Assembly: GCF_947498825.1 (NCBI RefSeq)
Contig: NZ_CANMLV010000008.1
Coordinates: forward strand, 99,780-163,779
DNA length: 64,000 nucleotides
Direction of reading: 5' to 3'
Source: an uncultured Cedecea sp.
Lineage (GTDB): Bacteria; Pseudomonadota; Gammaproteobacteria; Enterobacterales; Enterobacteriaceae
The notes beneath the pieces were generated by a model. The model was given only the letters and a program-made list of their open reading frames with translations. It ran no database searches and had not been told where the DNA came from. Positions 61,707 through 64,000 of this stretch are shown here, piece after piece. Numbering within the stretch: the first letter of the stretch is position 1; each line of letters begins with the position of its first letter. The position numbers were made by a program, and so were the translations under genes.

Positions 61707-62150
61707 TTAACCTAAGGGCAGCGCCATAACAATGGCATCTTCCCGTCCATCTTTAGTCGGGTAGTAGTTACGACGGATTGTCGCTTCATTAAAGCCCAAA
61801 CTTTCATACAGATTGATAGCCGCCCGGTTAGAGGCCCGAACCTCCAGCCAAAGCGTCGCGATGGCTCGCTTCTCAAGCTCGCTGATAATATGCTCAAGCA
61901 GAGCGCGCCCCAGTCCACGACGCTGATAATCAGGGCTTACAGCAATGTTGAATAAGGTGGCCTCGTCCAGCACCACTTGTGTCACCGCAAAAGCGGCCAT
62001 GGAGCCGTCAACATCCAGTCGGAGATTGAAATAACGTTCACCCTGATTACTGGCAAATGTGTTTTCACTCCAGGGAAAAGCGTGACTGCGTTGCTCAATA
62101 GCATAGGCTGCCGCCAAGTCACTCGGCTGTAGGGAAGAAATCTGGTTCAT
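61707..62150 (-). CDS. rimI: Ribosomal protein S18 N-acetyltransferase RimI
   Basis: RimI acetylates the N-terminal alanine of ribosomal protein S18. The GNAT acetyl-CoA loop is YQRRGLGRALLEH near residue 83, and ATLWLEVRASNRAAINLYE is the typical C-terminal strand-helix. The ATG at 62148-62150 gives 147 residues, matching E. coli. Its 5' end overlaps the 3' end of holD by 32 nt in another frame, as is usual for this pair. Confidence 0.96.
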   Translation of the reverse strand: MNQISSLQPSDLAAAYAIEQRSHAFPWSENTFASNQGERYFNLRLDVDGSMAAFAVTQVVLDEATLFNIAVSPDYQRRGLGRALLEHIISELEKRAIATLWLEVRASNRAAINLYESLGFNEATIRRNYYPTKDGREDAIVMALPLG

Positions 62151-62538
62151 AGGTGCAAATTTGTTGCCATAGCGCACGGCGTTCCGCGCTATTAAGATAA
62201 AGTTCATCTAAGTCTACAGAAAGTAACTTAGCCCCGGAAATCGCTAATGGCACATCCACTCCCAGACACCAGCTATTGCAGCGTTTGCCTGGCGGAAGCA
62301 TCGCTGCACGTTCAGGTGTAACCTGAAGAACCTGGTTTTCATGCAATCCCAGGCTACGCAAAACATCCCCCACAAAGGGATCGTTTAACACACTACTGTT
62401 CTCGGTTACCAACACTAAACGCGTGTCAGGAAGCAGCGTAATCGCAATTTCACCTTGTAACACCGCCGGACGCCGCAACACCCACTGAGTGATGCCCAGT
62501 TGCTGTAATCGTAAGTCACGTCGGGAAGGGAGAGTCAT
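62119..62538 (-). CDS. holD: DNA polymerase III psi subunit
   Basis: HolD links the clamp loader to chi (HolC) and so to single-strand binding protein. The 139-residue protein carries SRRDLRLQQLGITQWVLRRP near its N-terminus, the segment that binds the clamp loader. The ATG at 62536-62538 is preceded by GGGAGAG on the minus strand; E. coli HolD has 137 residues. It overlaps rimI. Confidence 0.94.
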   Translation of the reverse strand: MTLPSRRDLRLQQLGITQWVLRRPAVLQGEIAITLLPDTRLVLVTENSSVLNDPFVGDVLRSLGLHENQVLQVTPERAAMLPPGKRCNSWCLGVDVPLAISGAKLLSVDLDELYLNSAERRALWQQICTYEPDFFPTAE

Positions 62539-62610
62539 GGCAAGCCCTGTCGAGAACAATAATCGGGGCGTAAATATAGCAAATTCATCGAATCCACGCT
62601 ATTAAACCTC

Positions 62611-62737
62611 TATACCCGTGATACTTAAAATTGCCTGGATGTTACTTTCGTTTATTCAAACGATGAGCACAGTTTATCTATGCTCATCGTTTGAATAAAC
62701 TCGGCGCCTGGGAGCAATTCGAATTCTTTTGGGTATA
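62611..62737 (+). repeat. 127-bp palindromic repeat, copy 4
   Basis: Full length and same ends (TATACCC, GGGTATA), but the outer arms are more diverged (TTAAAATTGC, GCAATTCGAA). The inner stem is entirely different from the other copies, yet nearly perfect: GTTTATTCAAACGATGAGCA pairs with its complement. It fills most of the gap between divergent holD and rsmC and ends 33 bp before the rsmC start. Confidence 0.9.
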
Positions 62738-62770
62738 TACTTGCGTTTCTGATTTTCCAGGAGCTATTTA

Positions 62771-63802
62771 ATGAGTGCGTTAACCCCGGCGAGTGAAGTT
62801 CTGCTGCGCCACAGCGATGATTTTACCGAATGCCGCGTGTTGTTTGCCGGTGATCTACAAGACGACCTGCCAGCGCGTTTTGATACTGCCGTCAGTCGCG
62901 CCCATACCCAGCAATATCACCACTGGCAAGTATTAAGCGCGCTGATGGGTGACAATGCACAGTTCAGTTTGGTCGCCACTCCGGAGACTGTTGCCGACAG
63001 TAACACTCTGATTTATTACTGGCCAAAGAATAAACCGGAAGCCCAGTTTCAACTGATGAATATTCTTTCCATGATGCCAGTGGGAAGTGATATTTTCGTG
63101 GTGGGTGAAAACCGCAGTGGTGTTCGCAGCGCCGAGCAAATGCTCGCCGATATCTGCCCGATGAACAAAATTGACAGCGCTCGTCGCTGTGGTCTCTATC
63201 ACGGCCGTCTGGAACAACAGCCCGCATTCGATGCAAATGATGGCTGGGGCGAATATGAAACCGATGGTCTGACAGTGAAAACCTTACCGGGCGTATTTAG
63301 TCGTGACGGCCTGGATGCTGGCAGTAAGTTGCTCCTCTCGACTCTGTCTGCTCACAGAAAAGGGAAAGTATTAGATGTCGGCTGTGGCGCAGGTATTCTT
63401 TCTGTCGCGCTTGCCACCCAGTCACCTAAAGTGCGTCTGACTCTGTGTGATGTCAGCGCAGCTGCTGTCGAGGCCAGCCGTGCAACACTGGCTGCCAATG
63501 GTCTCGAAGGTGAAGTGTTCGCCAGTAACGTCTACTCCGATGTTCAGGGACGCTTCGACATGATCCTCTCTAATCCGCCCTTCCATGATGGCCTACAAAC
63601 CAGCCTCGATGCCGCCTCACAATTGATTCGGGGTGCAGTACGTCATTTGAATATTGGTGGGGAATTACGCATTGTCGCGAACGCATTCCTGCCTTATGCA
63701 GCAATCCTGGATGAAATGTTTGGTGAGCATGAAGTACTGGCTCAGACAGGACGTTTTAAAGTGTATCGTGCAGTTATGGGACGCGGTGCGAAAAAGCGTT
63801 AA
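62771..63802 (+). CDS. rsmC: 16S rRNA m2G1207 methyltransferase
   Basis: RsmC methylates G1207 of 16S rRNA in the 30S subunit. The C-terminal methyltransferase domain has the SAM motif [16 protein letters not shown] near residues 199-214 and the catalytic NPPFHDG near 267. The N-terminal half is the inactive duplicated domain. The 343 residues equal E. coli RsmC. CCAGGAGC precedes the ATG. Loop arms GGTGCCG/CGGCACC lie just after the stop. Confidence 0.97.
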   Translation: MSALTPASEVLLRHSDDFTECRVLFAGDLQDDLPARFDTAVSRAHTQQYHHWQVLSALMGDNAQFSLVATPETVADSNTLIYYWPKNKPEAQFQLMNILSMMPVGSDIFVVGENRSGVRSAEQMLADICPMNKIDSARRCGLYHGRLEQQPAFDANDGWGEYETDGLTVKTLPGVFSRDGLDAGSKLLLSTLSAHRKGKVLDVGCGAGILSVALATQSPKVRLTLCDVSAAAVEASRATLAANGLEGEVFASNVYSDVQGRFDMILSNPPFHDGLQTSLDAASQLIRGAVRHLNIGGELRIVANAFLPYAAILDEMFGEHEVLAQTGRFKVYRAVMGRGAKKR

Positions 63803-63857
63803 TTTGTCTCAGGTGCCGTTTTTTTCAGCGATTGGCAAAGCGGCACCAAATTAACTG

Positions 63858-63885
63858 TTGACGAAGTTCAGAAAACATCTAGAAT
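63858..63885 (+). promoter_or_regulatory. Promoter of the tRNA-Leu gene
   Basis: TTGACG (63858-63863) and TAGAAT (63880-63885) are 16 bp apart and followed by a GC-containing discriminator. The tRNA begins 39 bp later, a strong stable-RNA type promoter. Confidence 0.75.
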
Positions 63886-63923
63886 TCGCCTCCTTGGTTG
63901 TGATGCTTCGGCATAACAGGTAC

Positions 63924-64000
63924 GCGATGGTGGCGGAATTGGTAGACGCGCTAGCTTCAGGTGTTAGTGTTCTTACGGACGTGAGGGTTCAAGTCCCTCC
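63924..64000 (+). tRNA. leuV: tRNA-Leu (anticodon CAG), cut by the window edge
   Basis: The first 77 nt of a class II tRNA are present: acceptor 5' strand GCGATGG, D-arm GGAATTGGTAGACGCG, anticodon loop CTTCAGG (anticodon CAG), a long variable arm, and the T-arm GAGGGTTCAAGTCCCTC. It closely resembles the E. coli leuQPV tRNA, also located after rsmC. More leucine tRNA copies may follow beyond the right edge. Confidence 0.95.

Noticed and set aside
63924..64000. tRNA-Leu as an integration site for a genomic island
   Set aside because: The gene is cut by the window edge, and the DNA before it (rsmC) is core sequence. Nothing inside the window supports an island here.

Overview
The window is a chromosomal segment of a bacterium of the order Enterobacterales. 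Read on the minus strand, its gene order follows the Escherichia coli region that spans the zero point of the E. coli map: rsmC-holD-rimI-yjjG-prfC-osmY-ytjA-yjjU-yjjV-deoCABD-lplA-ytjB-serB-radA-nadR-ettA-slt-trpR-yjjX-gpmB-rob-creA-arcA-yjtD-thrLABC-yaaA-talB-mog-satP-dnaKJ-nhaAR-rpsT-ribF-ileS-lspA-fkpB-ispH-rihC-dapB-carAB. The thr leader peptide, the UUG starts of carA and rpsT, the sigma-32 promoters of dnaK and the deo and car control regions all follow the enterobacterial pattern. Differences from E. coli (creA without creBCD, a CNT-type nucleoside transporter beside deoC, 127-bp palindromic repeats whose ends start TATACCC, moderate GC) point to a relative outside the Escherichia/Salmonella group. 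I cannot name the genus from sequence alone.

Layout. 1-9.3 kb: pyrimidine/arginine (carAB), lysine (dapB), nucleoside salvage (rihC) and the ribF-ileS-lspA-fkpB-ispH operon. 9.3-11.2 kb: rpsT, then a small accessory patch with a lipoprotein gene and a gene whose 3' end runs into a repeat. 11.2-19.6 kb: nhaAR, dnaKJ, satP, an extra MHS-type transporter and mog. 19.7-28.9 kb: talB, yaaA, the thr operon with its attenuator, an SPOUT methyltransferase and arcA. 28.9-35.7 kb: creA, rob, gpmB, yjjX, trpR and slt; a 1.6-kb AT-rich insert with a LysR-type regulator separates yjjX from trpR. 35.9-45.6 kb: ettA and nadR, adjacent in E. coli, are separated by about 6.7 kb of accessory DNA. That DNA holds a decaying family of small AT-rich genes, followed by a catabolic cluster (MFS importer, two dehydrogenases, LacI-type regulator) with a perfect 22-bp operator palindrome. 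45.7-64 kb: radA, serB, ytjB, lplA, the deo operon, a nucleoside transporter, yjjV/yjjU, ytjA, osmY, prfC, yjjG, rimI/holD, rsmC and the start of a tRNA-Leu(CAG) gene.

The novelty is in the accessory patches. A 127-bp palindromic element occurs in four full copies, plus one 54-bp copy with only the ends and one fragment. Its outer arms are conserved, while the inner stem differs between copies but stays self-complementary in each. Two copies supply the C-terminal codons and stop of a gene, entering from opposite ends of the element. The ettA-side patch holds two related intact small genes, a third broken relative and two copies of a 13-14-bp inverted repeat. The yjjX-trpR patch keeps a second, divergent 3' end of yjjX beside trpR, which marks the borders of the insertion.

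Start codons were chosen from Shine-Dalgarno placement and family length. Identifications come from recognising protein sequences and motifs; no database search was run.
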